This document shows, one piece after another, positions 1-9,092 of a DNA stretch of 64,000 bases. Made by a program: the position numbers and the translations under genes. The notes below the pieces were generated by a model, which was given only the letters and a program-made list of their open reading frames with translations, ran no database searches and had not been told where the DNA came from. Numbering within the stretch: the stretch's first letter is position 1; every line of letters begins with the position of its first letter. The stretch spans positions 992,001 to 1,056,000 of the forward strand of contig NZ_CP019239.1 in NCBI RefSeq assembly GCF_001955715.1. Direction: 5' to 3'. The DNA is from Rhodoferax saidenbachensis (lineage in GTDB: Bacteria > Pseudomonadota > Gammaproteobacteria > Burkholderiales > Burkholderiaceae_C).

Positions 1-155
1 GCTTCGAGCTTCTTGCCCATGCTTTCAACAGCCACAACGTTGGGATAGCCAGCAGGGTGTGTGTCTGCAGCCTTGAGTACGATGTTTTGCGCTTGCGCAC
101 CCACGGTGCTGCACAGGGCAATGGCGGATGCCACGAAGGTTCTACGGAATGTCAT
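1..155 (-). CDS. TRAP transporter solute-binding protein, DctP family (N-terminal fragment)
   Basis: Only the first 51 or so codons are inside the window; the gene runs off the left edge. It opens with a Sec-type signal peptide (MTFRRTFVASAIALCSTVGAQAQ) and the mature part begins with the ADTHPAGYPNVVAVESMGKK pattern typical of DctP-type periplasmic binding proteins of TRAP transporters. The start ATG at 155 follows a good ribosome binding site, AGGAGA. It is the last visible gene of a leftward series with the lactonase and uronate dehydrogenase, so I infer that it binds a hexuronate or aldarate. The ligand cannot be read from this fragment. Confidence 0.8.
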   Translation of the reverse strand, partial: MTFRRTFVASAIALCSTVGAQAQNIVLKAADTHPAGYPNVVAVESMGKKLE

Positions 156-184
156 GTTGTCTCCTCTTTGGGGATGGTTTAGGG

Positions 185-1090
185 TTAACGAACGGGAAAC
201 TGGGAAAACAGGGGTTCTGGCAGGCCTTGCACGCCGGGCTCCAGCACCAGCACGGCACCGTCCAGCGTGGCGTCAAAGCCGGGTGCGGGCGTGGCAGGTT
301 GAATGGATGTCACAAACAGGTGGCGCAACTCCGGTCCGCCAAAAGCGCACATGGCGGGTTTGCTCACCGGCACGGGCAGGGATTGCAGCAGCGCGCCTTG
401 TGGGCTGAAGCGGTGCACCAGTCCGGCATCGTTGCCGCAAATCCAGTAGCAGCCTTCGGTGTCCATGGCGGCGCCATCGGGGCGGCCGGGCAGGGGTTTC
501 ATGTCCACCCAGGGCGTGGACTGTGGGCCCCACTCACCGGTGGTGGCATCAAAGCTGTGCATCCAGATGGATTGGCGGCTGGGGTGGGAATCTGACAGGT
601 AGGCGGCTGTTCCATCGGGGCTGAAGGCCATGCCGTTGGGGGTGATGTAGCCCTGCAGTACCGGACCACGCAGGCCTTGGGTGTCCAGGCAATAAATGCC
701 ACCGGCGGGGCTGGCCAGTCCCATGTCACGCACCATGGTGCCAATCCAGAACCGACCCTTTGCATCGCAGCGGCCATCGTTGAAACGCATGCCGTCTTGC
801 GGATGGGTGATGGTGGCCAGGCAGGTGACACGCGCCAGGGGCGCATCTTGCAGTTCCACCTCAAAAATGCCACTTTCCATGGCGGCGATCACGGTGCCGC
901 GGTTGCTCAGTGCAATGCAGCCCACGCGTTCGGCCAGGGCCCAACTGCTTTGTGTGCGGCTGGCCCAGTCCAGGCGGTGGATGCGCTGGCCTTCGATGTC
1001 GACCCAGTACAGGGATTGCGTGGCCACTGACCACACGGGCGATTCGCCCACGCGGTCGCGTGCACTGGAAATGGCAAAAGCAGCGGTCAT
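185..1090 (-). CDS. SMP-30/gluconolactonase family lactonase
   Basis: A 301-residue protein of the SMP-30/LRE/gluconolactonase six-bladed beta-propeller family. The N-terminal GESPVW motif carries the metal-binding Glu, FNDGRCDAKGRFWIGTM and ITPNGMAFSPDG carry the metal-binding Asn residues, and GRPDGAAMDTEGCYWIC carries the conserved Asp. The start at 1090 was chosen because upstream codons in frame overlap uronate dehydrogenase and MTAAFAISS matches normal family N-termini. It lies 8 bp downstream of uronate dehydrogenase in the same direction. That enzyme makes an aldarolactone, so the likely job is opening glucaro- or galactarolactone to the aldarate. The exact lactone is inferred from context. 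Confidence 0.82.
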   Translation of the reverse strand: MTAAFAISSARDRVGESPVWSVATQSLYWVDIEGQRIHRLDWASRTQSSWALAERVGCIALSNRGTVIAAMESGIFEVELQDAPLARVTCLATITHPQDGMRFNDGRCDAKGRFWIGTMVRDMGLASPAGGIYCLDTQGLRGPVLQGYITPNGMAFSPDGTAAYLSDSHPSRQSIWMHSFDATTGEWGPQSTPWVDMKPLPGRPDGAAMDTEGCYWICGNDAGLVHRFSPQGALLQSLPVPVSKPAMCAFGGPELRHLFVTSIQPATPAPGFDATLDGAVLVLEPGVQGLPEPLFSQFPVR

Positions 1091-1098
1091 AGTCTGGC

Positions 1099-1926
1099 TT
1101 ACTTGCTGCTCTTGTGGGCGGTCATGGGTTCGCCCTGAAACAAGAAACCACCACCCTGGTAAATCGCGGCGGGGTCGGTGATGTCCGGCTGTGGCGTGCG
1201 CGCATAGATCGCCTCGCGGAACGGGTCTGAGCTGTCCTGCGGCACATAACCTACGTGGCGTGCCGCGCTGTTGTCGTACCAGACCACGGCGTTGTTGGAC
1301 ATGCCGAAGATGGCGGTGTGGCCCAGGATGGGTGTGGTCAAGCAAGCGGTGACCAGGCGGTGCAGGTCGTCAAAGCTGAGCCAACTGGCCAGCATGCGCC
1401 GGTCTTTGGGCTCGGCAAACGAGGAGCCAATGCGCAGGCAAGCGGTTTCGATGCCGTAGCGGTCAAAGTACATGCGCGACAGGTCTTCGCCAAACGCCTT
1501 GCTCACGCCATACAGGCTGTCGGGGCGGGCTGGGTGGTCCAGGGTGATGGTTTCGCTTTGTTTGTAAAAGCCGGTCACATGGTTGGAGCTGGCAAACACC
1601 ACACGCTTCACGCCCTGTTTGCGTGCCGCTTCGTACAGGTTGTAGACGCCCAGGATGTTGGCTTGCAGGATGGGCTCGAACGCGGCTTCCACCGAGATGC
1701 CGCCAAAGTGCACGATGGCTTGCACGCCTTTGACCATGGCGTCTACCGCGGCAGCATCGGCCAGATCGGCCAGCGCCATTTCTTCACCCGCGCGCGCAGC
1801 GCCAAAATCGGCACGGTCCGAGAGGCGCAACACCTCGCAGTTGGCCTTGAGCCGGTCGCGCATGGCTGTACCCAGGCCGCCTGCGGCGCCGGTCATCAGC
1901 AAAGTGTGGTGTACTTTGATCGTCAT
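1099..1926 (-). CDS. udh: Uronate dehydrogenase
   Basis: A 275-residue short-chain dehydrogenase/epimerase-type protein, close in length to known uronate dehydrogenases (about 265 residues). The nucleotide-binding GAAGGLG motif is at residues 13-19, ASSNH near 112-116, and the catalytic Tyr139-Lys143 pair in YGVSK. The patterns IVHFGGIS, FASSNHVTGFY, LRIGSSF and GYVPQDSS match uronate dehydrogenases of Pseudomonas syringae and Agrobacterium. It oxidises D-glucuronate or D-galacturonate to the aldaro-1,4-lactone with NAD+. It is divergent from the GntR regulator, with the shared control region holding a candidate operator, and is followed directly by the lactonase gene. Confidence 0.9.
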   Translation of the reverse strand: MTIKVHHTLLMTGAAGGLGTAMRDRLKANCEVLRLSDRADFGAARAGEEMALADLADAAAVDAMVKGVQAIVHFGGISVEAAFEPILQANILGVYNLYEAARKQGVKRVVFASSNHVTGFYKQSETITLDHPARPDSLYGVSKAFGEDLSRMYFDRYGIETACLRIGSSFAEPKDRRMLASWLSFDDLHRLVTACLTTPILGHTAIFGMSNNAVVWYDNSAARHVGYVPQDSSDPFREAIYARTPQPDITDPAAIYQGGGFLFQGEPMTAHKSSK

Positions 1927-1949
1927 GAAATTTATCGTTATCTTGTCAG

Positions 1950-1968
1950 TTGTATGTTGTCTGATGTG
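1950..1968. promoter_or_regulatory. Candidate operator for the adjacent FadR-type regulator (copy 1)
   Basis: TTGTATGTTGTCTGATGTG lies in the 85 bp between the divergent udh and regulator genes. A 17/19 identical copy lies just downstream of the regulator gene, before glucarate dehydratase. The TTGTATGnTGT core resembles operators of GntR/FadR-type hexuronate regulators. Repetition on both sides of the regulator gene is the main support. Confidence 0.6.
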
Positions 1969-2011
1969 TTAAATTGTCGACACCCGTTCCAACTGAGTCA
2001 AGGGCTTTTCC

Positions 2012-2791
2012 ATGGACCTAGTGCAAACCCCTAGAGCCAATGTGGCGCAACCATCGCTTGCTGATGGTGGGGATGTCGTGCGCCCGCGCCGCGCCCGTGG
2101 CTTGGTCACGGAGGTCGTGGAAAACCTGGCCGCCAGCATCCGCGAAGGCGCTATTCCGCCTGGCGCCAAGCTGCCCACCGAATCCGAAATCATGGCCCGC
2201 TTTGACGTGAGCCGCACGGTGGTGCGTGAGGCCATTTCTCATCTGCAGGCCAACCGGCTGGTCGAGACGCGCCATGGCGTGGGTACCTTTGCATTGGCGC
2301 CACAAAGCAGTGGCAATTTCCAGATCGCCGATGTGGATCTCGCCACGGTGGCCGACGTCATCGCCCTGCTGGAGCTGCGTATCAGCCTGGAAACCGAGGC
2401 TGCCGGCCTGGCCGCGCAGCGCCGCACCGAAGCCAATTTGCTCTCCATGCAAGCCATGCTCGATGCCTTCCAGACCTCGATTCTGGAAGACTCGGATGCG
2501 GTGCCTTCGGACTTCAGCTTCCATATGGAAGTCGCCAAAGCCACGGGCAACCGCCACTTTGCCGATCTGATGACCTACCTGGGTACCATGATCATTCCGC
2601 GCACCCGGGTGAACACCGCCAGCAGTGCGCCCGAAGGTCGCCTGAACTACCTGCGCCGCGTGCACGGCGAACACGAATACATCTTCAACGCCATCCGCAA
2701 CCAGGACGCCGATGCCGCCCGCGCGGCCATGCGCACCCACCTGGCCAACAGCAAAGACCGCCTGCGAAAGTCGCAACCCGACGCACTTTAG
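2012..2791 (+). CDS. GntR family transcriptional regulator, FadR subfamily
   Basis: A 259-residue regulator. The N-terminal winged helix (about residues 28-95) has the GntR signature LPTESEIMARFDVSRTVVREAISHL and RHGVGTFA. The C-terminal all-helical FCD domain (about 115-245) carries the usual metal and ligand positions, including a histidine in DFSFHMEVAKATGN. It sits between udh/lactonase on one side and glucarate dehydratase on the other, with a near-identical candidate operator on each side, so I infer that it represses both arms and responds to a uronate or aldarate. The ATG at 2012 has only a weak ribosome binding site. Confidence 0.85.
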   Translation: MDLVQTPRANVAQPSLADGGDVVRPRRARGLVTEVVENLAASIREGAIPPGAKLPTESEIMARFDVSRTVVREAISHLQANRLVETRHGVGTFALAPQSSGNFQIADVDLATVADVIALLELRISLETEAAGLAAQRRTEANLLSMQAMLDAFQTSILEDSDAVPSDFSFHMEVAKATGNRHFADLMTYLGTMIIPRTRVNTASSAPEGRLNYLRRVHGEHEYIFNAIRNQDADAARAAMRTHLANSKDRLRKSQPDAL

Positions 2792-2810
2792 TTGTATGAT
2801 GTCTGATATG
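2792..2810. promoter_or_regulatory. Candidate operator for the FadR-type regulator (copy 2)
   Basis: TTGTATGATGTCTGATATG begins immediately after the stop codon of the regulator gene, 42 bp upstream of the glucarate dehydratase start. It differs from copy 1 at two of 19 positions. The placement implies a separate controlled promoter for gudD. Confidence 0.6.
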
Positions 2811-2852
2811 TAGGGGCGCCACCTATCGAGCGCTCCACACAGGAGACCGTTC

Positions 2853-4205
2853 ATGACCCAACCCGATTCCGGCGCCGTGCGTGGCGCGCCCACCATCACA
2901 GCGTTGCGGGTCATTCCCGTGGCCGGCCACGACGGCATGTTGATGAACCTGAGCGGTGCTCATGCGCCGTTTTTCACCCGCAACATCGTCATCCTGACCG
3001 ATAGCAGCGGCAACACCGGCGTGGGCGAAGTGCCTGGCGGCGAGAAAATCCGCCAGACGCTGGAAGACGCGGCCGCCTTGGTCGTGGGCCAGTCCATCGG
3101 CAACTACAACGCCATTCTCAACCGCATGCGTGAAGCCTTTGCGGCGCGCGACAGCGGCGGGCGTGGCCTGCAAACCTTCGACCTGCGCATCGCTATCCAC
3201 GCCGTGACGGCGGTGGAGTGTGCGCTGCTGGATTTGCTGGGCAAGTTCCTGAACGTGCCCGTGGCGGCGCTCTTGGGCGATGGCCAGCAGCGTGACAGCG
3301 TGGCCGTGCTGGGTTACCTGTTCTATGTGGGCGACCGCAAGGTCACCGATCTCCCCTACATCAGCGAGCCCGATGCCGAGGACGACTGGAAACGCCTGCG
3401 CCACGAAAAAGCCATGGATGCCGACGGTGTGGTGCGCCTGGCCGAAGCCGCTTTTGCGCGCTACGGTTTCCAGGACTTCAAGCTCAAGGGCGGCGTGTTG
3501 CGCGGCGAAGAAGAGGTGGAGGCCATCCGTGCGCTGCATGCGCGCTTTCCGCAAGCCCGCATCACCCTGGACCCCAATGGTGGCTGGCTGCTGAAAGACG
3601 CGGTGCGCCTGTGCCGCGACCTGCACGGCGTGATGGCTTATGCCGAAGACCCGTGCGGTGCCGAAGGTGTGTTCTCCGGCCGCGAAGTGGTGGCCGAGTT
3701 CCGCCGTGCCACCGGCCTGCCCACCGCCACCAACATGATTGCCACCGACTGGCGCGAGCTGGCGCATTCGCTGGCCTTGCAGTCGGTGGACATTCCGCTG
3801 GCTGACCCGCATTTCTGGACCATGCAGGGTTCGGTGCGTGTGGCGCAGGTTTGCGAGACCTGGGGCCTGACCTGGGGTTCCCATTCCAACAACCACTTCG
3901 ACGTCTCGCTGGCCATGTTCACGCATGTGGCTGCCGCAGCGCCCGGCAAGGTCACCGCGATTGATACGCACTGGATCTGGCAAGACGGCCAGCGCCTCAC
4001 CAAGGCGCCGCTGCAGATCGTGGGCGGGCAGATTGCCGTGCCCACCACGCCCGGTCTGGGTGTGGAGCTGGACATGGTGGAAGTGGAGAAGGCCCACCAG
4101 CTCTACCTGCAGCACGGCCTGGGCGCCCGCAACGACGCCATGGCCATGCAGTACCTGATTCCGGGCTGGAAGTTCGACCCCAAGAGCCCCTGCCTGGTAC
4201 GCTGA
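2853..4205 (+). CDS. gudD: Glucarate dehydratase
   Basis: A 450-residue enolase-superfamily enzyme that dehydrates D-glucarate to 5-keto-4-deoxy-D-glucarate. Diagnostic stretches are the early GVGEVPGG segment, KLKGGV with the catalytic Lys pair at about residue 207, DPNGGW and EDPCG with metal ligands, ATNMIATDW, and SHSNNHFD with the catalytic His at about 339. The length agrees with E. coli GudD (446). An AGGAGA ribosome binding site lies 7 bp before the ATG. With uronate dehydrogenase and the lactonase next door it completes uronate to aldarolactone to aldarate to ketodeoxyglucarate. The later steps are not in the window. Confidence 0.93.
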   Translation: MTQPDSGAVRGAPTITALRVIPVAGHDGMLMNLSGAHAPFFTRNIVILTDSSGNTGVGEVPGGEKIRQTLEDAAALVVGQSIGNYNAILNRMREAFAARDSGGRGLQTFDLRIAIHAVTAVECALLDLLGKFLNVPVAALLGDGQQRDSVAVLGYLFYVGDRKVTDLPYISEPDAEDDWKRLRHEKAMDADGVVRLAEAAFARYGFQDFKLKGGVLRGEEEVEAIRALHARFPQARITLDPNGGWLLKDAVRLCRDLHGVMAYAEDPCGAEGVFSGREVVAEFRRATGLPTATNMIATDWRELAHSLALQSVDIPLADPHFWTMQGSVRVAQVCETWGLTWGSHSNNHFDVSLAMFTHVAAAAPGKVTAIDTHWIWQDGQRLTKAPLQIVGGQIAVPTTPGLGVELDMVEVEKAHQLYLQHGLGARNDAMAMQYLIPGWKFDPKSPCLVR

Positions 4206-4230
4206 GGCTAGAGAGCTCCAGCCATGGAGT

Positions 4231-4292
4231 TTGAAGCCAAATCGGCCTCTAGCCCCCGCGGAATATGCGCGAGCAGCTCCCGTTTTTATAGC
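4231..4292 (-). repeat. Short interspersed comamonad-type repeat (full-length copy, intergenic)
   Basis: Read on the minus strand it runs GCTATAAAAACGGGAGCTGC, then TCGCGCATATT, then GGGGCTAGAGGCCGATTTGG. It fills most of the 90 bp between two convergent genes. The same ordered blocks (GCTAT, GGAGCTG, TTGCGCA, GGGCTAGAGGCC) recur elsewhere in the window, including inside coding regions. Confidence 0.75.
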
Positions 4293-4295
4293 GTT

Positions 4296-5732
4296 TTAGC
4301 GCGCCGCCTCGGCCAGCTGGATCGCCAGTCGGTTGTGTCGCTCCATGAGCGGCCCCAGTTCTACGGTCTCCAGATGCCCCTCGCGCACCACCACCCGGCC
4401 GTTAACGATCGTGTAGTCGGCTTGTGGGCTGGCGCACAGCAGCAGGCTGCCCACGGGGTCGTGCACGGCGCCACCGGCAACGCCCAGCGTGTCCAGGTCA
4501 AACAGTACCAGGTCGGCGCACATGCCCACGGCCAGGTGGCCAATGTCATTGCGGCCCAGCACCTGCGCGCCGCCGCGCGTCGCCACGCTGAGCGCATCGC
4601 GCGCGGTCATCTCGGCCGGGCCCAGGTCGCAACCAAAGAAGGTTTTTCCGTCGCGCACTTCGGGTGGCTGCATGGCGCGGCCCACGCGCGCCAGCAGCAG
4701 CGCTTGGCGCGCTTCGTTGACCATGTGCGCCGCATCGTTGCTGGCGCTACCGTCTACACCCAGGCCCACGGGCACACCGGCATTGAGCATCTTGCGAATG
4801 GGTGCAATCCCGCTGGACAGCCGCATATTGCTGCAGGGGCAATGCGCCACGCCGGTGCGGCTGGCGGCGAACAGGCTGATGCCCTCGTCGTCCAGCTTCA
4901 CGCAGTGCGCGTGCCACACGTCATGGCCCAGCCAGCCCAGGTCTTGCGCGTACTGCGTGGGCGTGCAGCCAAATTTTTCGCGGCTGTAGGCCAGGTCGTG
5001 GTCGTTCTCGGCCAGGTGGGTGTGCAGGCGTGCGCCGTACTTGCGGGCCAAGAGCGCCGACTCGCGCATCAGGCCGCGGCTCACGCTGAAAGGCGAGCAG
5101 GGCGCCACCGCCACGTTAAGCATGCTGCCATGCGAGGCATCGTGGTACCGCTCGATCAGGCGTTGCGTGTCCTTGAGGATGAAGTCTTCTTGTTCCACCA
5201 CCCGGTCCGGCGGCAAGCCGCCCTGGCTCTGGCCCACGCTCATGCTCCCGCGCGTGGCTACAAAGCGCATGCCGATTTCAGCCGCCGCTTCGATGCTGTC
5301 ATCCAGCCGCACGCCATTGGGGTAGATGTAGAGGTGGTCGCTACTGGTGGTGCAGCCGGAGAGCAGCAGCTCAGCCATGGCAATCTGTGTGCTCACCTGC
5401 ACCATCTCGGGCGTGAGCCCGGCCCAGATCGGGTACAGCCCGCGCAACCAGCCAAACAGCTCGGCGTTTTGCACCTCGGGTATCGCCCGGGTCAGCGACT
5501 GGTACATATGGTGGTGCGTGTTCACCAGGCCCGGCGTGACCAGGTGGTGGCAGGCGTCTATCACCTCGCCGGCCTGCAGCGCATGGGGCGGCAGGTCGGC
5601 GGTGGCGCCGATAAAGGCGATGCGGTTGCCTTCGATGTAAATCGAAGCGTCGCGCAGTTCAGTAGATTGGGTAGGGTTGGTGTTATCGAACGTGGCGATA
5701 GCCCGTGCGTTGTGGATCAGCAAAGTGCCCAT
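4296..5732 (-). CDS. 8-oxoguanine deaminase
   Basis: A 478-residue amidohydrolase of the cytosine deaminase/TRZ-ATZ class. Metal site motifs are NTHHHMYQSLTRA (HxH), HTHLAEND, AHCVKLDD and GVDGSASND. The sequence follows P. aeruginosa Pa0142, a characterised 8-oxoguanine deaminase, through LLLSGCTT, RGSMSVGQSQGGLPPD, APCSPFSV, CPCSNMRLSSGI and SASNDAAHM. The reaction converts 8-oxoguanine to uric acid and ammonia, so it would feed oxidised guanine into the purine pathway encoded elsewhere in this window. It is transcribed alone, divergent from glycerate kinase across 182 bp in which I see no clear regulatory motif. Action on isocytosine-like compounds is also possible. Confidence 0.85.
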   Translation of the reverse strand: MGTLLIHNARAIATFDNTNPTQSTELRDASIYIEGNRIAFIGATADLPPHALQAGEVIDACHHLVTPGLVNTHHHMYQSLTRAIPEVQNAELFGWLRGLYPIWAGLTPEMVQVSTQIAMAELLLSGCTTSSDHLYIYPNGVRLDDSIEAAAEIGMRFVATRGSMSVGQSQGGLPPDRVVEQEDFILKDTQRLIERYHDASHGSMLNVAVAPCSPFSVSRGLMRESALLARKYGARLHTHLAENDHDLAYSREKFGCTPTQYAQDLGWLGHDVWHAHCVKLDDEGISLFAASRTGVAHCPCSNMRLSSGIAPIRKMLNAGVPVGLGVDGSASNDAAHMVNEARQALLLARVGRAMQPPEVRDGKTFFGCDLGPAEMTARDALSVATRGGAQVLGRNDIGHLAVGMCADLVLFDLDTLGVAGGAVHDPVGSLLLCASPQADYTIVNGRVVVREGHLETVELGPLMERHNRLAIQLAEAAR

Positions 5733-5914
5733 GTGAAAGTTTCTCCGTCAAACAAGTCTTCCACCTGCGAGGGTGGGTCCTGCCGAGGCCGAATCCCGCT
5801 GACGGGCCAGACTGGCCGCCAGAGGCGAGCACCACGTTGCCGAGCATCCCGGGCTGTGCTTGCGCGAAGCGCCCTTGAATTTTGCCTCAAGTACCATGAC
5901 CATGGAATAAAGCG

Positions 5915-7291
5915 ATGACCATGCCAAGCCAAACTCCTCCCTCCCATTTCTCTGCGCTGGCCCCGCGCGACGTGCTCGGCCAGCTCTACTGGGCCGCCGT
6001 GCGCCAGGCGCTGCCCAGCCACACGCTGGCAGGTTTTTTACCCCCCGTGCCCAAGGGCCGAACCCTGGTGCTGGGCGCCGGCAAGGCTGGCGGCGCCATG
6101 GCCCATGCGCTGGACGCGTTGTGGCCGCAAGACGCACCTCTTTCAGGGCTGGTGGTCACCCGTTATGCCCACACGCCGCCACGCCCGGCGGATGCCGCGC
6201 CCCAGCGTATCGAGGTGGTCGAAGCCGCCCATCCCGTGCCCGATGCCGCAGGCCTGGCCGCCGCGCAGCGCATCCTGGCGCTGCCCCAGGGCCTGACCGA
6301 AGACGACCTGGTGATTTGCCTGATTTCAGGCGGGGGCTCTTCGCTGCTGACTCTGCCTGCGCAGTGGGAGGGTGGTGGCATTACGTTGCAGGACAAGCAG
6401 CGCATCAACAAGATGCTGCTGGAGAGCGGCGCCGGCATTCAGGAGATGAACTGTGTGCGCAAACACCTCTCCGCTATCAAGGGCGGGCGCCTGGCCGCGG
6501 CCTGTTACCCGGCCCAGGTGGTGACGCTGCTGATCAGCGATGTGCCGGGCGATGACCCCAGTGTCATTGCCAGCGGCCCGACCGTGCCCGATCCCACCAC
6601 TTGCGCCGATGCGCTATCAATATTGAAGCGCCTTGCGCAATCTGCATCAGGGCTGGAGCTCGATTCGATAGTTAAAGCGCTGGAAGCCGGTACGCTGGAA
6701 ACGCCCAAGCCGGGCGACCCGGTGTTTGCCCGCAACACGGTGCACCTGATTGCCACGCCCCAGCAGTCGCTGCAAGCGGCGGCAGACGCGGCCCGGGCCA
6801 TGGGGCTGAATGCTTATGTGCTCAGCGACGAACTGGAAGGGGAGTCACGCGAGGTGGGCAAGGTGCACGCCGCGCTGGCACGCACGGCGGCGCGGCGCCC
6901 CGCATCCAACCAGCAGCCGTTTGCCAAGCCCTGTGTGATTCTGAGCGGTGGCGAAACCACGGTCACCGTACGCCCGCGCCGCGAAGGCGCCGCCAAGGGC
7001 CGGGGCGGGCGGGCCGGCGAGTTCTGCATGGGCCTGGCACAGGCTCTGCAAGGCCAGGCCGGTGTGTGGGCGCTGGCCGCCGACACCGATGGCATTGACG
7101 GTGTGGAAGACAACGCGGGTGCGGTAGTGGCGCCCGACACGCTTGCGCGTGCCAGAGCCGCTGGTGTGTCGCTGGCCGATTGTCTGGATCGAAACGATGC
7201 CGTGGGCTTTTTTGAACCCTTGGGCGATTTGTTCACCACGGGCCCGACACACACCAACGTCAACGACTTCCGGGCTCTGCTGGTGCTCTAA
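5915..7291 (+). CDS. Glycerate 2-kinase (MOFRL/GckA type)
   Basis: A 458-residue member of the glycerate 2-kinase (DUF4147/MOFRL) family, often labelled hydroxypyruvate reductase TtuD in older annotation. Characteristic segments are VLGAGKAGGAMA near the N-terminus, LISGGGSSLL, NCVRKHLSAIKGGRLA, SDVPGDDPSVIASGPT, ILSGGETTVTV and AADTDGIDG. It phosphorylates D-glycerate to 2-phosphoglycerate, a sink for tartronate semialdehyde from aldarate or from glyoxylate made in purine breakdown. An in-frame copy of the comamonad repeat encodes residues about 234-251 (ALSILKRLAQSASGLELD), just before the conserved ETPKPGDP segment. Two in-frame starts, 5915 and 5921, are possible. Confidence 0.87.
   Translation: MTMPSQTPPSHFSALAPRDVLGQLYWAAVRQALPSHTLAGFLPPVPKGRTLVLGAGKAGGAMAHALDALWPQDAPLSGLVVTRYAHTPPRPADAAPQRIEVVEAAHPVPDAAGLAAAQRILALPQGLTEDDLVICLISGGGSSLLTLPAQWEGGGITLQDKQRINKMLLESGAGIQEMNCVRKHLSAIKGGRLAAACYPAQVVTLLISDVPGDDPSVIASGPTVPDPTTCADALSILKRLAQSASGLELDSIVKALEAGTLETPKPGDPVFARNTVHLIATPQQSLQAAADAARAMGLNAYVLSDELEGESREVGKVHAALARTAARRPASNQQPFAKPCVILSGGETTVTVRPRREGAAKGRGGRAGEFCMGLAQALQGQAGVWALAADTDGIDGVEDNAGAVVAPDTLARARAAGVSLADCLDRNDAVGFFEPLGDLFTTGPTHTNVNDFRALLVL
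6613..6668 (+). repeat. Comamonad-type repeat copy inside the glycerate kinase gene
   Basis: The blocks GCTATCAATATTGAAGC, CTTGCGCAATC and CAGGGCTGGAGCTCGATT occur in the order and spacing of the intergenic copy at 4231-4292. It is read in the sense direction and keeps the frame open, giving LSILKRLAQSASGLELD. The same frame is used by the copies in xdhA and xdhB. Confidence 0.65.
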
Positions 7292-7441
7292 GCGAGCGGT
7301 GCACGTGCCTGGCGACGACTGGGTACACAGGCGCGTCTAGCCACGTTATAGTGGCTCGAATTGCTGTGCATCACATAACAAGATCAGCGCATGCCAAGTC
7401 GGCATGCAGCTGTGGGACAGCAGTCTTTTCCAGGGGAAGAT

Positions 7442-9085
7442 ATGGCGCCTCACGAGCCCAGCCTGTCCGTACCGGTGTCGCACAATGGCAAGCGACGGCG
7501 GCTTATCGTCATCGTCTGGATGTTTGCGGCCATGGTGGTCGGACTTTTCCTCTTTGCCTATGCGAGCATCACTTTGCTCTCGGCCGGGCGGGCCTATGTG
7601 CAGGGCGAGGGACTGTGGTCCAAGGGGCAAAAGGACGCGATCTACGCCCTGTCGCGTTACGCCCTGTATGCCAATGATGCCGACTACCAGACCTACCTGA
7701 CCGCGTTGGCCGTGAACCAGGGCGATCGCATTGCGCGCCTGGAACTGGAAAAGGCAGAGCCCGATCTGCACGTGGCCCATGCGGGTTTTGTGCAGGGGCG
7801 CAACCACCCCGACGACATCCCGGGCATGATTTTTCTTTTCCGCCAGATGCGCAACGTGCCGGAGATCGACAAGGCCATCCACCTGTGGACGCAGGCAGAC
7901 CAACATCTGGAAATGCTGACGCAAGTAGGCACACGCATCCGTTCCATCGCCAACACAAGAGCGCTGACCAAGGAAGAGAGTCAGGGCTTTCTTTCTCAAT
8001 TGCACGACATCAACGCGCAACTGACGCCACTGGAGGATGGTTTCTCTTCCACGCTGGGCGACGTGGCGCGCAAGTTCACTTTTTTGATTTTGCTGGTCAT
8101 GTTTGTGCTGGTGTCGGTGCTGTTGGCCGGGGCCTATCTGTTCTCACGGCGTCTGGTGCTGCAGTTTGAGGCGGTGCAGGACACACTGCAGGCGGGAAAG
8201 AAGCAACTCGAAGATGTGCTGCAGTTTGCCCCGCTTCCCATTCTCATTACCCAGTCTTCGGATGAAAGTGTCGTGTACATCAACGACCCGGCCCTGGTGC
8301 AGTTTCAGGTCAACCGGGCCGACATGGGAAGCATGCGGGCGCGTGACTTTTACGTTGACAGTGCAGACCGGGACCGGTTGATCGCGGCCGCCCAAGGGAC
8401 CGGCACCGTGCGCGGCCTGGAGCTGCATTTGAAGGACGCACAGGGTAAGCCGTTCTGGGCGCAGTATTCGTCACAACGCATCCGTTACGACGGGCAGGAC
8501 TGCCTGATGACCGCGCTGGTCAATATCGATGAAAAAAGGCGTGTGCACGACGATCTGCACTACCGGGCTTACCACGATGAGCTGACATGCCTGCCCAACC
8601 GCGCGATGTTCATGGATGCCCTCAAACGCACATTGGGGCGCATGGAGCGCAAGAACGGCATGTGCTCCATCCTGTTCATTGACCTGGACCATTTCAAGGC
8701 GGTCAACGACCAGTTGGGCCATGAAATGGGTGACTTGCTGTTGCAGCAGGTGGCGCAACGCATTCAGGCCTGTGTACGCGCCAGTGATCTGGTGGCACGG
8801 TTGGCCGGTGATGAATTTGTGGTCCTGATTGAAGAACACGAGGGCGCAGACGATGCGCGGGGCATCGCCCAAAAGATACTGGGTGCGCTGGGGCGTGACT
8901 ACAGCCTGAGCGGCAATACCGCCCGTGTGACGGCCAGTATCGGCATCAGTCGCTACCCCCACGATGGGGTGGAACTGAATCGGTTGCTGACATCTGCCGA
9001 CCTGGCCATGTACCAGGCCAAAACCCAGGGTAAAAACAACGTACAGTTCTACCGTCGTGAAGACAGTTCGCAGTTGCCTGGATGA
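7442..9085 (+). CDS. Membrane-bound diguanylate cyclase with PAS and GGDEF domains
   Basis: A 547-residue protein. A transmembrane helix lies at about residues 20-46, followed by a periplasmic helical region, a second membrane helix at about 202-227, a PAS-like domain at about 240-345, then a GGDEF domain to the C-terminus. The active-site signature reads RLAGDEF rather than GGDEF, a variant compatible with activity, and an RASD inhibitory I-site precedes it. I chose the ATG at 7442 because it follows an AGGGGAAG ribosome binding site; an in-frame ATG at 7391 lacks one. It probably makes cyclic di-GMP. The epimerase gene follows 7 bp later and both face the pel operon, whose PelD product binds this messenger. 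Confidence 0.88.
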   Translation: MAPHEPSLSVPVSHNGKRRRLIVIVWMFAAMVVGLFLFAYASITLLSAGRAYVQGEGLWSKGQKDAIYALSRYALYANDADYQTYLTALAVNQGDRIARLELEKAEPDLHVAHAGFVQGRNHPDDIPGMIFLFRQMRNVPEIDKAIHLWTQADQHLEMLTQVGTRIRSIANTRALTKEESQGFLSQLHDINAQLTPLEDGFSSTLGDVARKFTFLILLVMFVLVSVLLAGAYLFSRRLVLQFEAVQDTLQAGKKQLEDVLQFAPLPILITQSSDESVVYINDPALVQFQVNRADMGSMRARDFYVDSADRDRLIAAAQGTGTVRGLELHLKDAQGKPFWAQYSSQRIRYDGQDCLMTALVNIDEKRRVHDDLHYRAYHDELTCLPNRAMFMDALKRTLGRMERKNGMCSILFIDLDHFKAVNDQLGHEMGDLLLQQVAQRIQACVRASDLVARLAGDEFVVLIEEHEGADDARGIAQKILGALGRDYSLSGNTARVTASIGISRYPHDGVELNRLLTSADLAMYQAKTQGKNNVQFYRREDSSQLPG

Positions 9086-9092
9086 CGGATCA

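Noticed and set aside
2823..4115. A 430-codon open frame on the minus strand
   Set aside because: Antisense to glucarate dehydratase, whose catalytic motifs are intact on the plus strand.
4224..5918. A 564-codon open frame on the plus strand
   Set aside because: It is the antisense shadow of 8-oxoguanine deaminase; no family motif and no ribosome binding site.
7339..7356. Hairpin AGCCAC-N6-GTGGCT after the glycerate kinase gene
   Set aside because: Only 6 bp of stem and no following T tract, so it does not qualify as a terminator.
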